Numbered from the stretch's first letter, positions 44,639 to 55,321 are shown. The stretch is 64,000 bases of DNA from JBNAVJ01 sp049700455 (GCA_049700455.1 JBNAVJ010000008.1:41517-105516); one strand, 5' to 3'. Notes: generated by a model not told the origin, from the letters alone. Translations and numbers: made by a program.

Positions 44639-44943
44639 AATCTCAATAATTTTGTCCTATTTAGAATGTAAACAGCATTTGAATCTTATGCACAAAAAAA
44701 AATGTAAGTTGAAATTCTAAAAATTTCAAAAAATTTTCTCTTTTAGATATAACTTATAAAATTTGTACTTTAACAGAAATGTAAATTGTTACATAACCAT
44801 TTAAAACTTGTGCTGCTTTGTCCTCTTTCTTTTTGAATTAAAGCCTGCAGCAGTAACACTTTTAATACAGATTAGCCATAGTTAGTTTTTGTGATTGAAA
44901 ACAATTCAAATAATAGCAATATTTATGTTATAAAAATTTTAAT
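44639..44943. other. 305-bp intergenic region, divergent promoters expected
   Basis: Very AT-rich, with no open frame worth calling. It separates the minus-strand zinc-ribbon gene from the plus-strand mazG operon, so promoters for both are expected here. I see no confident consensus, tRNA or riboswitch. A loose hairpin (tgctgc/gcagca around 44811-44855) has a long unpaired loop and is not convincing. Confidence 0.4.
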
Positions 44944-45705
44944 GTGGCAGATAAATTTGATAGATTGGTAGAAATAGTAAGGAAACTCCGCAAGGAATGT
45001 CCCTGGGATAGAGAACAAACTCACAGCTCATTGCGTCGATGTTTGCTTGAAGAGACTTATGAAGTGCTTGATGCTCTTGATGTTGGTGATGTTGAAGAAT
45101 TGAAAAAAGAGTTAGGTGATCTTTTATTACAGGTTGTGTTTCATTCAATAATGGCAGAAGAAAATAATGAATTTTCTTTAGAAGATGTTATAGATATTGA
45201 AGTAGAAAAATTGATTAGACGACACCCGCATGTTTTTGGTGATGTAAAAGTTAGTAATAGTGATGAAGTAAAACAGAATTGGGAAAAGCATAAAATTAAA
45301 GAGGGAAGAAAATCTATCCTGGAAGGTATTCCAATTGAATTACCAGCTTTGTTCCGTGCTTATCGGATTCAGGAAAAGGCTGCAAAAGTAGGGTTTGACT
45401 GGAAACAAATTGAACCCGTGTATGAAAAAATCCTTGAAGAAATTGAAGAACTCAAAACAAATATTCAGAAATATAAAACAGGTGACGAAGTAGAAGAGGA
45501 ATTTGGAGATGTCCTTTTTGCTTTAGTAAACTATGCACGTTTCTTGAAGATAAATCCAGAGGATGCCTTAAGAAAAACAATTAATAAATTTGTTCATCGA
45601 TTTAATAAAATTGAGCAGTATGCTCAAGAGAATAACTTGAACATTGCTGATATGCCCCTCGAAGAAATGGATGTAATCTGGAATAAAGTTAAAAAACAAC
45701 AATGA
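44944..45705 (+). CDS. mazG: nucleoside triphosphate pyrophosphohydrolase MazG
   Basis: 253 residues from a GTG start that gives the usual N-terminus (FDRLVEIVRKLRKECPWDREQTHSS). Two MazG all-alpha domains are present. The first has the metal-binding EETYEVLDAL and KKELGDLLLQVVFHS; the second has EEIEELKTNI and EEEFGDVLFALVNYAR. The enzyme hydrolyses NTPs, including aberrant ones, to NMP and pyrophosphate. It heads a six-gene operon; its stop overlaps the NUDIX start by four bases (ATGA). Confidence 0.95.
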   Translation: MADKFDRLVEIVRKLRKECPWDREQTHSSLRRCLLEETYEVLDALDVGDVEELKKELGDLLLQVVFHSIMAEENNEFSLEDVIDIEVEKLIRRHPHVFGDVKVSNSDEVKQNWEKHKIKEGRKSILEGIPIELPALFRAYRIQEKAAKVGFDWKQIEPVYEKILEEIEELKTNIQKYKTGDEVEEEFGDVLFALVNYARFLKINPEDALRKTINKFVHRFNKIEQYAQENNLNIADMPLEEMDVIWNKVKKQQ

Positions 45706-46127
45706 AAAGAGATACATCTATTGGTATTATCATTTTCAGAAAGACAAAAAAAACAATTACATATTTGATTATTAAACATAATAAGGGACATTGGGGATTC
45801 CCCAAGGGACATCGTGACACTGGTGAAAGAGCAATTGATGCAGCACTCCGTGAACTTTATGAAGAAACGGGGATAAATAAAATTGACCTGATTTCAAGAA
45901 AAATTATGCTCAAAGAACATTATATAATTAAAAATAAAAATAAAGAACACACTCTAAAAACAGTTCAATATTTTATAGCTAAGACATCACAAAGAAGTAT
46001 TAAAATAGATGGCAATGAGATTGTTGATTATCAGTGGTGCCCATTTAATAAAGCCATTGGCTTAATTACATTTTCAGAGGCTAAAGAAATTCTTATAAAA
46101 GCACACAAAATAATAGAAGCCTTATGA
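45702..46127 (+). CDS. NUDIX hydrolase
   Basis: 141 residues with a complete NUDIX box GHRDTGERAIDAALRELYEE.GI (G-x5-E-x7-R-E-x2-E-E-x-G-I), preceded by WGFPKGH. The form WGFPKGHRDTGE is typical of Ap4A hydrolase-like and diphosphoinositol-type members. It probably cleaves a nucleoside diphosphate derivative. Both ends overlap neighbours by ATGA, so it is translationally coupled to mazG and dacB, forming a nucleotide-cleaning pair with mazG. Confidence 0.93.
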   Translation: MKRDTSIGIIIFRKTKKTITYLIIKHNKGHWGFPKGHRDTGERAIDAALRELYEETGINKIDLISRKIMLKEHYIIKNKNKEHTLKTVQYFIAKTSQRSIKIDGNEIVDYQWCPFNKAIGLITFSEAKEILIKAHKIIEAL

Positions 46128-47344
46128 GAAGAGGTAAAAATATCCTTCTATCGATTTTTCTTGTTGGAGCAATTAGTTTTTCCTTGTATGCTCGTGATAG
46201 CAAGGATTTACTGCGAAGCAGAATAGATTCAATTATTACAGGTATTAAATGTAATCTCTCTATTCTTGTTATGGGAGCAGAAAAGAACGATATACTTTAT
46301 TATTTCAAACCTGAAGAGAAAATGATACCAGCATCAATTACTAAATTAATTACAACAGCAGCGGCTCTTAATAAACTTGGGATTAGTTATGAATTTAAAA
46401 CAGTCTTTTATACTGATGATAATGATTTATCAGATGGGGTCATAAATGGTAATTTGTATCTGAAAGGATATGGGGATCCTGATTTAACAACAGCAGAACT
46501 TCTTAAATTAACTCACCTTATAATAAACAAAAATATCAAAAAAGTTACAGGTAATCTTGTATATGATGAATCTTATCTTGATAATATGTATTACGCTCTT
46601 GCTGATAAGTATTCTGGCGATACGAAGAAAAACTATTGGCCTTATATTACTGCTCTTAGTGTAAATAAAAACAAAAATAGTTCCGATCCTGCTTTTGAAT
46701 GTGCTCAAATAGTTGCAGATGAACTTAAGAAAAACAATGTGGAACTTGGTGGAATCGTCATTGCAGGTATTACTCCTGATGCAGCAAAAGAAATTTGCCG
46801 ATTGACAAGACCCCTTGTTAATGTTATTACAAATATGAACAAAATAAGTGATAATCAATCGGCTATAACGTTGTTCAAGATTATTGGAGCTGTCCATAAA
46901 GAGCCTCCTGGTTCACTTCTCAATGGGGGTGAAGCTGTTATTGACTTTATGACTTCAATCGGTATAGCTCGTGATAACTATGAAATACTTGAAGGGTCAG
47001 GATTAACAAGATATAACTATGTTAATGGTTATATCTTTGTTCATCTTTTGAAGTATATGTATACTCAATTAAATATCTTTGAGGTGTTTTATAATTCATT
47101 ACCAATTGCTGGTGTTGACGGGACATTAAAGGACCGAATGAAAAATACTGAAGCGGAAAAAAATATCCATGCTAAAACCGGCACACTGAATAATGTCAGT
47201 ACTCTCGCAGGGTATGCAGTTTCACGAGATAATGAATTGATAATTTTTTATATTGCTATGAATGGATTTTCTGGAAATGCAAAGATTTATAGGGATAAGC
47301 AAGATGAAATTTGTAATGTAATTTGTTCATTTTCAAGAAATTGA
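46124..47344 (+). CDS. dacB: D-alanyl-D-alanine carboxypeptidase/endopeptidase (PBP4 family)
   Basis: 406 residues with a signal peptide (1-23). The penicillin-binding motifs are Ser71-x-x-Lys74 (PASITKL), Ser242-Asp-Asn (ISDNQSA) and Lys351-Thr-Gly (HAKTGTLN). A long insert between the first two motifs is the S13-family domain insertion. It trims or cleaves peptidoglycan cross-links in the periplasm. It lies within the mazG-uvrB operon with overlapping or near-overlapping ends. Confidence 0.93.
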   Translation: MRRGKNILLSIFLVGAISFSLYARDSKDLLRSRIDSIITGIKCNLSILVMGAEKNDILYYFKPEEKMIPASITKLITTAAALNKLGISYEFKTVFYTDDNDLSDGVINGNLYLKGYGDPDLTTAELLKLTHLIINKNIKKVTGNLVYDESYLDNMYYALADKYSGDTKKNYWPYITALSVNKNKNSSDPAFECAQIVADELKKNNVELGGIVIAGITPDAAKEICRLTRPLVNVITNMNKISDNQSAITLFKIIGAVHKEPPGSLLNGGEAVIDFMTSIGIARDNYEILEGSGLTRYNYVNGYIFVHLLKYMYTQLNIFEVFYNSLPIAGVDGTLKDRMKNTEAEKNIHAKTGTLNNVSTLAGYAVSRDNELIIFYIAMNGFSGNAKIYRDKQDEICNVICSFSRN

Positions 47345-47347
47345 AAA

Positions 47348-47626
47348 ATGGGTAAAGAAAAAATCAGCAACCTCGAGCTACCAGATGTTATTGATTTAAA
47401 CTCGGGGGTAATAAAAAAACTTATACTTTATAACTCTCATCATTTTTTTAGCGAAGTAATATTGCAACTTCATAAAGCCACAGGTTTTGACCTTCAACAT
47501 TGTGAACAAATTGCTTTAATTGCCCATTACAAAGGTAAGGCTATTGTCAAGTCAGCTCCTGTTGAGGAATTAAAAAGAATAGATGCAGTGTTAAAGGAAA
47601 TAGGTTTAATAACAGCAATAGAGTAA
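47348..47626 (+). CDS. clpS: ATP-dependent Clp protease adaptor ClpS
   Basis: 92 residues. After a flexible N-terminus, KLILYNSHHFFSEVILQLHKATGFDLQHCEQIALIAHYKGKAIVKSA follows the ClpS pattern: the second-strand D/N position, the helix, and H-x-x-G. It ends in the EELKRIDAVLKEIGL helix. The usual YNDD.T is YNSHHF here. ClpS delivers N-end-rule substrates to ClpA/ClpC. It is packed between dacB and the TPR protein with gaps of three and zero bases. Confidence 0.85.
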   Translation: MGKEKISNLELPDVIDLNSGVIKKLILYNSHHFFSEVILQLHKATGFDLQHCEQIALIAHYKGKAIVKSAPVEELKRIDAVLKEIGLITAIE

Positions 47627-49543
47627 ATGCTAAATGTCTGCTATAAATATTGGATTTTTGGAATTATACTGCTATTAGTTTTGGTTTATCAAGCAGAAGG
47701 GCAGTACCGTTATGATTTTAACTTTGATAGAAATTGGGAATGGAATGAGCTCTATATTAATAACTATATATCCTCCCATAACTTAATTGATAAAGTACAG
47801 GCTCTTTCCAAAGAGTTTTCACAGGAGGAAGGGTGGCTTGTATTTAGATCACTTGTTAATCTTGATTCTTTGAATCAGTTGCGTTTACTTGTGAATATTG
47901 CAGATCTCGAAGTTGTCCCCAGTAAGTATCTATGGAAAAGCAAAATGATGAAAGAGCTTAAAGATTTTAACGAAAAAGAAAACCTCTCTGGTCTGGTAGA
48001 AGCAGCAACCACGGTTGCAAGCTTACGCAGAAATTTTTCTGAAGATAAAAAACTTTTTCGTGATAATAAATTTTTTCTCAGAATCCCTACTAACAAATCC
48101 TACGATTCTAATATCAAATATGATTTTTCATCCGTAGATGAACTTTTAGATTTGTTGGATTTTGAATATCTGAATCAGACGGAGATAGATAGTATTATTT
48201 CTTTGCCCGCTTTTAATTACTTATTTGAGGCTCAGATTCCGTGTTATACTAAGGAACAGCTTCTTCCATTATTTAAATATATTAAAAGCAAGACCCCTAT
48301 TTTTGTTATTTATAAATTTATTAATCAGCAGAGTTTTCTTGAATGGGGTAATATATCTGTGAATATAGCTCGTTATAAAAGATTGATTAATACGATACAG
48401 AAAAATCGCGAGGCTCTAAATTATTATATCCTGAATATATTATACCAGTATCTTCCTTATGAAGTAAAATTTTCAAAAACAATTAAGTTTACTATTAATA
48501 AAAATGATTGCGGCTGGAATAGTGAAACACAAACAAATGTTATTAACTTTAATACTATAGGAGACGATTATGAAACTCTGGCAAGATATATGTGCAGAGA
48601 TCTATTTTTATGGGCGAAGAAAAAAATACATATAAATGTATTCCCTTACCTTTTAAAAGATGAAGATACGCTTATTTATAATCTAATGAACGAAGTCTTT
48701 GATGGAGGAATTTCAAATTATATTGCACCTATTTTAGCAGAGAACAGGCCTGCGAATCTCTTAGAAAAAGATTTTCGATTATTTAATCGAACAATTGATG
48801 CTATATTAACAAAGAAACCAAAGAAAACAATAGATAGTCTATTAAAAATAGGGTTGTCAGGAAAGTTTATGTTTCATACTATGGGGTGGCAGATGGCTAA
48901 TACCATTGATTTGGTGCTTGGTAGAGATGCTCTCAGGGAATCGCTTTTGTTAGGGCCCTTTTATTTTTTTGAAACTTATATAGAAGCATATGAAAAAGAC
49001 CCTGTAAATATTAAAGAGGTTTTCCAATTCAATGATAGTTTTGAGGCAAAAATCTATAAACTTAGAGCTACCATACCTAAAGATTTGTTACTAAAGGCTG
49101 TAAGAATTAAGATGCAAAATAGCAATATGTTAATGGTCTCTAAAGCAATTGCTTCAATAAAAAAAGAAAATTATATAACAAATTCAGTACAGAAATTGAT
49201 ACTTGCTGTATTGGAATATGATTTTGGAATGTTTGATGAAGCATTTGGATATATAACTACCTGTTGCGAAAATATTTCAGGGAGAGAAAAATTACTCCAG
49301 GATTATGGTTTTAGGTTTTTAGAAAAAGGCAGGTTGACTGAATCTCAAACTCTTTTTGATCTTCTTGTTAAATATTATTCACAATCACCGAATTCATATT
49401 TTTGTAGAGGTGACTTTTATTACCAAACAGGTAGTTTAGATAAAGCTCAACAGGACCTTATGAAAGCGCTTGAAATAGATCCTAATTTTATAAGGGCATC
49501 AAATCTTTTAATTAAAATTAAAGGAGAAGTTGACAAACAATAA
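47627..49543 (+). CDS. exported TPR protein with degenerate peptidase-like core
   Basis: 638 residues with an N-terminal hydrophobic signal or anchor (about 7-25). The central part (about 290-480) reads like the large zinc peptidase-like families of Bacteroidota, with a [21 protein letters not shown] segment and a [18 protein letters not shown] segment. Where HExxH would be expected it has [10 protein letters not shown], so it is probably catalytically dead. The last 60-100 residues are TPR-like ([18 protein letters not shown]). It begins on the base after the clpS stop and ends two bases before uvrB. The role is unknown; protein-protein contact via the TPR is likely. Confidence 0.6.
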   Translation: MLNVCYKYWIFGIILLLVLVYQAEGQYRYDFNFDRNWEWNELYINNYISSHNLIDKVQALSKEFSQEEGWLVFRSLVNLDSLNQLRLLVNIADLEVVPSKYLWKSKMMKELKDFNEKENLSGLVEAATTVASLRRNFSEDKKLFRDNKFFLRIPTNKSYDSNIKYDFSSVDELLDLLDFEYLNQTEIDSIISLPAFNYLFEAQIPCYTKEQLLPLFKYIKSKTPIFVIYKFINQQSFLEWGNISVNIARYKRLINTIQKNREALNYYILNILYQYLPYEVKFSKTIKFTINKNDCGWNSETQTNVINFNTIGDDYETLARYMCRDLFLWAKKKIHINVFPYLLKDEDTLIYNLMNEVFDGGISNYIAPILAENRPANLLEKDFRLFNRTIDAILTKKPKKTIDSLLKIGLSGKFMFHTMGWQMANTIDLVLGRDALRESLLLGPFYFFETYIEAYEKDPVNIKEVFQFNDSFEAKIYKLRATIPKDLLLKAVRIKMQNSNMLMVSKAIASIKKENYITNSVQKLILAVLEYDFGMFDEAFGYITTCCENISGREKLLQDYGFRFLEKGRLTESQTLFDLLVKYYSQSPNSYFCRGDFYYQTGSLDKAQQDLMKALEIDPNFIRASNLLIKIKGEVDKQ

Positions 49544-49545
49544 TA

Positions 49546-51573
49546 ATGAAATTTAAGTTAGTATCTTCATATAAACCAACGGGAGATCAACCCCAGGCTA
49601 TTCAAAAGCTAACAGAGGGCGTATTGAGAGGTGAAAAACATCAAGTATTCCTTGGTGTAACAGGCTCTGGTAAAACTTTTTCGATTTCTAATGTTATTGC
49701 AAATGTGAATAAGCCTGTTCTTGTGATGAGCCATAATAAAACGCTGGCTGCACAACTCTATGGAGAATTTAAAAAATTTTTCCCTCACAATAGAGTTGAG
49801 TTTTTTATTTCATATTATGATTACTATCAACCCGAAGCGTATATTCCAGCAACGGATACTTACATTGCTAAAGATCTTTCTATAAATGAAGAAATAGATA
49901 GACTTCGCCTTCGTGCTACCTCTGCTTTACTCGAAGGAAGAAAAGATGTTATTATTGTTTCCTCAGTTAGTTGTATATATGGTATTGGAGCGCCTGATGA
50001 ATATGCCCGCCAGGTCCTGATATTGAAAAAGGGTGATAAAATTTCCAGAAAAGCCTTGATGTCTAAACTTGTTGATATTCATTATGTTCGTGGAGATTAT
50101 GATTTTAAGAGAGGAACATTTCGTGTTCGGGGGGACGTCTTTGAAGTGATTCCAGCTTATGAAAATGAAACAGGAGTTCGAATTGAATTGACTGAAGAAA
50201 TGGTAAAAAAAATTATGTACTTTGATAGGAAAACAGGGGCCACTATATCTACGGATGAAAGCATAGCGATTTATCCAGCCAAATATTTTGTTACAACTGA
50301 ACAACAAATTAATCGTGCAATTGTTGATATTCAGAGAGAACTTCAGGAGCGGTTAGAATATTTCCGTAAACAAAATAAACTTGTCGAGGCACAAAGGCTT
50401 GAACAAAGAACAATGTTTGATATTGAAATGATAAGGGAAGTTGGTTATTGTACTGGTATAGAAAATTATTCCAGACACCTTGACGGAAGGCCACCTGGTT
50501 CCCGACCATATTGCCTTTTTGACTATTTCCCGGAAGATTTTTTACTAATTGTTGACGAATCTCACGTGACTGTTCCACAAATCAGGGGTATGTATAATGG
50601 GGACAGAATGAGAAAACAGACCCTTGTTGAGCATGGTTTCCGCTTGCCATCTGCTCTAGACAATAGACCAATGACCTTTGAAGAATGGGAAAGTATGATA
50701 AATCAGGTTATTTATGTAAGTGCTACCCCTGGAGATTATGAACTTGAAAAATGTGGTGGTGCAATTGTTGAGCAGGTTATCAGGCCTACCGGATTACTTG
50801 ATCCAGAAATTCAGGTAAGACCAGTTAAAAATCAGATAGATGATTTAATTAATGAGATTAGAATCAGAGCAGCTCGGGGTGAAAGGATATTAGTTACGAC
50901 GTTAACTAAAAGGATGAGTGAAGATCTTACTGATTACCTTGAAGGAATTAATATCAAGGTAAAGTATATCCATTCAGAGGTAGACTCACTTGAAAGAGTA
51001 GATATTCTACGAGGTCTAAGACTTGGAGAATTTGATGTACTTGTTGGTGTAAACCTTTTAAGAGAAGGACTTGATCTTCCTGAAGTGTCACTGGTAGCGA
51101 TTCTTGATGCAGATAAAGAGGGCTTTTTACGCTCTGAAAAGTCCTTATTACAAACTGCGGGAAGAACGGCCAGAAATGTAAATGGCCTTGTAATAATGTA
51201 TGCTGATAAAATTACAGAGTCAATGAGAAAAGTAATTGACGAAACTAATAGAAGGAGAAGAATTCAGCAGGGATACAATGAGAAACATAATATTAAACCA
51301 AAAACTATTTATAAGACTTATGAGGAAATAATGGCAACGACAATTGTTGCAGATTCTAAAGCTAAATATGACTACAAAAAGAAAAAGAGAGAAACACAAA
51401 AAACTTCTCTTTCTCTTATTACTGAGCCTATATTCAGACAGTTGAACAAGGAAGAAAAGAAACAATTAATTGAACAGCTTAAAAGGGAAATGATGGAGGC
51501 TGCTAAAGATCTTGAATTCGAACGGGCTGCAGAACTGCGTGATGAAATTCAAAGAATTCAAATGGAAATATAA
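49546..51573 (+). CDS. uvrB: excinuclease ABC subunit B
   Basis: 675 residues, the normal length. Walker A GVTGSGKT is at 37-44, followed by the beta-hairpin region [18 protein letters not shown] and the DEAD-like [10 protein letters not shown]. The helicase motifs V-VI follow ([25 protein letters not shown] split between them, QTAGRTARN). The C-terminal UVR motif is [18 protein letters not shown]. UvrB verifies DNA damage and recruits UvrC. It is the last gene of the mazG operon and converges on a phosphatase gene with three bases between stop codons. Confidence 0.97.
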   Translation: MKFKLVSSYKPTGDQPQAIQKLTEGVLRGEKHQVFLGVTGSGKTFSISNVIANVNKPVLVMSHNKTLAAQLYGEFKKFFPHNRVEFFISYYDYYQPEAYIPATDTYIAKDLSINEEIDRLRLRATSALLEGRKDVIIVSSVSCIYGIGAPDEYARQVLILKKGDKISRKALMSKLVDIHYVRGDYDFKRGTFRVRGDVFEVIPAYENETGVRIELTEEMVKKIMYFDRKTGATISTDESIAIYPAKYFVTTEQQINRAIVDIQRELQERLEYFRKQNKLVEAQRLEQRTMFDIEMIREVGYCTGIENYSRHLDGRPPGSRPYCLFDYFPEDFLLIVDESHVTVPQIRGMYNGDRMRKQTLVEHGFRLPSALDNRPMTFEEWESMINQVIYVSATPGDYELEKCGGAIVEQVIRPTGLLDPEIQVRPVKNQIDDLINEIRIRAARGERILVTTLTKRMSEDLTDYLEGINIKVKYIHSEVDSLERVDILRGLRLGEFDVLVGVNLLREGLDLPEVSLVAILDADKEGFLRSEKSLLQTAGRTARNVNGLVIMYADKITESMRKVIDETNRRRRIQQGYNEKHNIKPKTIYKTYEEIMATTIVADSKAKYDYKKKKRETQKTSLSLITEPIFRQLNKEEKKQLIEQLKREMMEAAKDLEFERAAELRDEIQRIQMEI

Positions 51574-51576
51574 TTC

Positions 51577-52263
51577 TCAGAATAAATCCTTTAGATTTGT
51601 TTCTATAGATATAATTTTGATAACCTCTCCGGTAGCAACGTTAATAATTCCTGAACTCAAAGACTGACCATAAACACAGCCAGTATCAATTAAAAGATAA
51701 TGTAACTTGCGTCTTTGAACCTTTTTATATGGAGTATGTCCTGCTACTTGTAATTTCCCAATTGAAGAAGGTATCTGTCGGTTCCATAACCAGTCATTTT
51801 CATCAGCACCTTTTACGATACCAGCATGAGTTATAATTGCAGTATCGAACTCATATTTCAGTGGAAGTTGTCTAAAAAATTGAAGGTGGCCGCTTTTTTC
51901 GAGTTCCTCTATAAATTTATGAAATAGTAAATAACTTCGTGTCTGTGAATAACTCTCTTGAGTTTCTTCTCCACCATTATAATAATAAAGGGCTATTTGT
52001 TCTGTTAATATAGGTTCGATATCTTTTACGCTGTCTACAGCATTTATTAGCATTTCCTCGTGGTTGCCTCTTACAGGTTTAATATTGTGCTGAATGCAAA
52101 ACTCAACAACTTCTTTTGAGTATTTTCCCCTGTCAATCAAATCGCCGACAGAATAAATTTCTGAGGTAAAAGCAATTAACTGATTGTATAAATTTACAAG
52201 AGTATGATAGCAACCGTGTATATCACCAATAACGGCTATGATATTATTTCCGGAAGTATACAA
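51577..52263 (-). CDS. metallophosphoesterase (PPP/ApaH-like)
   Basis: 228 residues with the full calcineurin-like signature: GDIHGCYHTL, GDLIDRGKYS, GNHEE, a later ITHAGI and AGHTPY. Length and motifs fit the bacterial serine/threonine phosphatase or symmetrical Ap4A hydrolase group. The substrate, phosphoprotein or dinucleoside polyphosphate, cannot be told from sequence. It is a single gene on its strand. Confidence 0.9.
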   Translation of the reverse strand: MYTSGNNIIAVIGDIHGCYHTLVNLYNQLIAFTSEIYSVGDLIDRGKYSKEVVEFCIQHNIKPVRGNHEEMLINAVDSVKDIEPILTEQIALYYYNGGEETQESYSQTRSYLLFHKFIEELEKSGHLQFFRQLPLKYEFDTAIITHAGIVKGADENDWLWNRQIPSSIGKLQVAGHTPYKKVQRRKLHYLLIDTGCVYGQSLSSGIINVATGEVIKIISIETNLKDLF

Positions 52264-52388
52264 CTTACTTATGGTAACTTTTTAAATAAAGTTTATTGAA
52301 AATTAATACTGGTATACATTGATACTTAGAATTGTGACAAGCAATATTCCCTAAAACCTTAAATTTGCCTTAAATTAACTTTTTGTAA

Positions 52389-53372
52389 TTACTGAAGAGA
52401 GTAAGACTTTACAAAAGAGTTAGTATGTCCACTATAGGTAGTTATAATTACACATTTAACAATTGTGCCGGCAGGGGGTAGACTTGCGGAAGGCCAGGTA
52501 ATTGTCAATGTGTAAGAACCTATGATTTGTGAAGCAATTTTATTATAAATTGCTGTTATTGTAGAGTTACAAGTAGTGTCCGATTTTAAGTAATAAAAAC
52601 TACCTCCTGTTGTATCTGCAATATTCTTTAAGTCTCGAATTTCTTGCTGGAAATAGGTGCTATCAAAGTATAAACCCACAGTATACACTGGCAAGCCGTT
52701 TATCAGAGCATAATTGAGCATTGTTTCTCTTGAAATCTGTGAGGCATTTTCTCCTCCATCTGTAAAAGCAACTAAACAGCGAATATATTCTGTTGTAGGA
52801 TTGAAATTCTTAACATCGTTGAGCCCCTGATAAATTGATTGATATAATGCTGTTGAACCATATAACATATAATTACTGTCTATAGCATTATATAGTAACT
52901 GCTTGTTATTAGTAAATGTTTGTGCTACAATTACACGATGATCGAACTTAATAATCTCGGTCTGATCGTCGTTACCCACTTTTGAAACATAGGTTTTGAC
53001 GCCATTCTTCATACACTCAATTTGTCCCTCCCACATACTTTCACTATAATCCATTGTGAGAACTGCAGCTATGTCCTTTCCTTCACTGATATTATGCACA
53101 AGGGAAACAGTTCCTGTTACTGAGTCTGGAGAAGGAGAGATCCAACTTAACTTTGCAATTATGTCAGAACTGGTCAAACCTAATACAGGGTTGTTGTTTT
53201 GATCTGTTACGAATACAGTTGACTTAACTGTTGTTCTATTAATCTGGGTTAGAGTCCCATTTGTATTGATGGCTGTTATGACGGGACCAACGGGACCAGT
53301 AACATCAATTTTACAGGAGATGGGTAGAAGACTAATTGAAATAAGAAATAAAATAATAAAAGTTTTTTTCAT
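52389..53372 (-). CDS. vWA-domain lipoprotein, copy 1
   Basis: 327 residues from the ATG behind an aaaggt ribosome binding site; an ATG five codons earlier is less likely. A lipobox (LLPISC, Cys20) predicts a lipoprotein. An Ig-like N-terminal domain (about 30-105, with FVTDQNNNPVLGLTSSDI) is followed by a von Willebrand A domain with an intact metal-site motif Asp-x-Ser-x-Ser (MDYSESM) and AFTDGGENAS, then a C-terminal strand domain ending SFVKSYSLQ. The architecture and much of the sequence are shared with the second copy 1.9 kb away. Adhesive or scaffolding function is inferred from the vWA domain; no partner ATPase gene is near. Confidence 0.85.
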   Translation of the reverse strand: MKKTFIILFLISISLLPISCKIDVTGPVGPVITAINTNGTLTQINRTTVKSTVFVTDQNNNPVLGLTSSDIIAKLSWISPSPDSVTGTVSLVHNISEGKDIAAVLTMDYSESMWEGQIECMKNGVKTYVSKVGNDDQTEIIKFDHRVIVAQTFTNNKQLLYNAIDSNYMLYGSTALYQSIYQGLNDVKNFNPTTEYIRCLVAFTDGGENASQISRETMLNYALINGLPVYTVGLYFDSTYFQQEIRDLKNIADTTGGSFYYLKSDTTCNSTITAIYNKIASQIIGSYTLTITWPSASLPPAGTIVKCVIITTYSGHTNSFVKSYSLQ

Positions 53373-53643
53373 AACTACCTTTTTCAAAAAATCTAATTAT
53401 TTTATTAGTTCAATGCAATGTTATTTTTAGTTGACCATAATTATTTCAGATCGGCAGGATAAGAATTACATTGTAGTTATAATTTGGTTACTTAATAGAG
53501 TAATCGGATTTGATGGGGCATAATTAAAACTTATTACTCTGGAAATTACCTCAATTTAACGTTTCTGGAATGAAACGGTGTTAAATATACTTTTTATTAA
53601 TTTTTGAAACATATATTTTGTCTGTAAATAAAATTAAAAAAGT

Positions 53644-54186
53644 ATGAATGAAAGAGTTTATAACCAAAGTCCAGATAATTTAAGATCTAAAGACAGAAGA
53701 GAACGATTAGAAATTAATAAAGTTGTTGATTACTGCTTAAAAAATGGAAAGATAAAGAATGTTCTTGATGTTGGTTGTGGTAGTGGTCTTTTTGCAGAGG
53801 AGTTTTTTAAAAGGGGGCTGAAAGTAACTGGTATTGATTTAAATCCTGATATGATTGAAGTAGCATGGCAATATCTTCCTGAAGGGAACTTTTATGTAGG
53901 GGAAGCAGAAAACTTACCTTTTGAGGATAATTCATTTGATATGGTATTTTTTGGGGTTGTTCTCCATGAGGTAAACGACTATCTAAAATCCCTTTCAGAA
54001 GCATATCGTATATGCAAGATTAAAACAGTTGTTCTCGAATGGAAATATGAAGTGGCGGAGTTCGGTCCTCCTATTGAACACAGACTAACGGAAAAATTTA
54101 TTGAGGAAGCAGCAAAAGCTGCAGGTTTTAGAAATGTAGAATCGGAACATCTTACACATCTCGTATTGTATACTTTTGAAAAATAA
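53644..54186 (+). CDS. class I SAM-dependent methyltransferase
   Basis: 180 residues. Motif I is VLDVGCGSGLFAEE, the acidic end of strand 2 is TGIDLNPDMIEVA, motif II/III positions are EAENLPFEDNSFDMVFFGVVLHEV, and a shortened C-terminal half follows. It is a small-molecule or lipid methyltransferase of the ubiE-like group; the substrate is unknown. It lies on the opposite strand between the two duplicated vWA lipoprotein genes. A hairpin directly after its stop can act as a shared terminator. Confidence 0.88.
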   Translation: MNERVYNQSPDNLRSKDRRERLEINKVVDYCLKNGKIKNVLDVGCGSGLFAEEFFKRGLKVTGIDLNPDMIEVAWQYLPEGNFYVGEAENLPFEDNSFDMVFFGVVLHEVNDYLKSLSEAYRICKIKTVVLEWKYEVAEFGPPIEHRLTEKFIEEAAKAAGFRNVESEHLTHLVLYTFEK

Positions 54187-54218
54187 AAGAGCTGGAACTT
54201 TAACTAAGCCCAGCTCTT
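54187..54218. terminator. bidirectional terminator between methyltransferase and vWA copy 2
   Basis: A perfect 9-bp stem (aagagctgg/ccagctctt) with a 14-nt loop. On the minus strand it is followed by ttttatttt, a good T-run for the vWA lipoprotein gene; on the plus strand the tail is weaker. It starts directly after the methyltransferase stop codon. Confidence 0.75.
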
Positions 54219-54239
54219 CAATATTTCAAGATTTTTGGT

Positions 54240-55247
54240 TTACTGTATCGTGTATGACTTTACGAACGAATTTGTGTGACCACTATAAGTTGTTGTAATA
54301 GTACACTTTACGGTGGTTCCTGTTGGTGGCAAATTAGCTCCAGGCCAGATAATATTCAGCGAATAGGATCCAGCAATTTGTCCGCTGATTTTGGAATAAA
54401 TGTTTGTCAAATTAGAAGTACAGGTTGAATCTGCCAGTGAACCAAAGAAAAACCCTCCAGTAGTATCAGCAATATTTTTTAAATCCCAAATAGCATAAGA
54501 ACTTGTGTCAGAAGGTGAATAGTATAACCCTACAGTATAAACAGGCAAGCCATTAGTTAATGCGTAACTGATCATATCATTGCGGTTAATTGTTGAAGCA
54601 TTTTCTCCCCCATCAGTGAATGCTACAACACATCTTATAAAATCTGCAGCAGGATTAAAGTTTTTAACATCGTTGAGCCCTTGATAAATTGATTGATATA
54701 ATGCTGTTGTACCACCAAGGCTATAGTTGCTGTCAACTACTTGAGTTAATAAGGTTTTGTTGTTTGTAAAAATCTGGGCTACGATTACGCGATCGTCAAA
54801 TTTGATAATTTCTGTTTGATCGTTAGTTGCCATTTTGGAAATATAAGTCTTAACTCCGTTTTGCATACATTGGATTTGCTCTGGTCCCATACTACCACTA
54901 TAATCCATAGTAATAGCAGCAGCAACATTCTTTCCTGTTCCCTGGTTTGGTGTTACTGTTACCGTTCCGAAAACTGAATCTGCCTGTGGATGATTGAGAA
55001 TAGTCCAGCTCAATTTTGCGGTTACATTTGAACTGGTGATACCCTGGATAGGATTATTGTTCTGGTCTGTCACAAAAAGGGTTCCAGTGACCTGTGTTCT
55101 GCTAACCTGAACAATTGAACCATTTGTTTTAATTGAAGTAATGGTTGGACCTCCGCCTACCGGATTAGATTCATCTTTATTGCAGCCTAAATAAAGTACA
55201 CTGAGGATAAAAAACATCCCCATCATTAAGGTTAAGTTTTTTTTCAT
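54240..55247 (-). CDS. vWA-domain lipoprotein, copy 2
   Basis: 335 residues with a good ribosome binding site (ggaagg) and a lipobox (LYLGC, Cys22). The domain order is the same as in copy 1: an Ig-like domain (FVTDQNNNPIQGITSSNV), vWA with an intact Asp-x-Ser-x-Ser metal site (MDYSGSM) and AFTDGGENAS, and a C-terminal strand region ending SFVKSYTIQ. Protein identity to copy 1 is high, and one 54-bp stretch is identical at 51 positions. It is probably exported and lipid-anchored. Its role is unknown. Confidence 0.85.
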   Translation of the reverse strand: MKKNLTLMMGMFFILSVLYLGCNKDESNPVGGGPTITSIKTNGSIVQVSRTQVTGTLFVTDQNNNPIQGITSSNVTAKLSWTILNHPQADSVFGTVTVTPNQGTGKNVAAAITMDYSGSMGPEQIQCMQNGVKTYISKMATNDQTEIIKFDDRVIVAQIFTNNKTLLTQVVDSNYSLGGTTALYQSIYQGLNDVKNFNPAADFIRCVVAFTDGGENASTINRNDMISYALTNGLPVYTVGLYYSPSDTSSYAIWDLKNIADTTGGFFFGSLADSTCTSNLTNIYSKISGQIAGSYSLNIIWPGANLPPTGTTVKCTITTTYSGHTNSFVKSYTIQ

Positions 55248-55321
55248 AAAAACCTTCCTTTCTCTTTTATTTAATTAAACTCTTATAATAAAAAGTAATG
55301 TAGATATTATTAAATTAAGAG

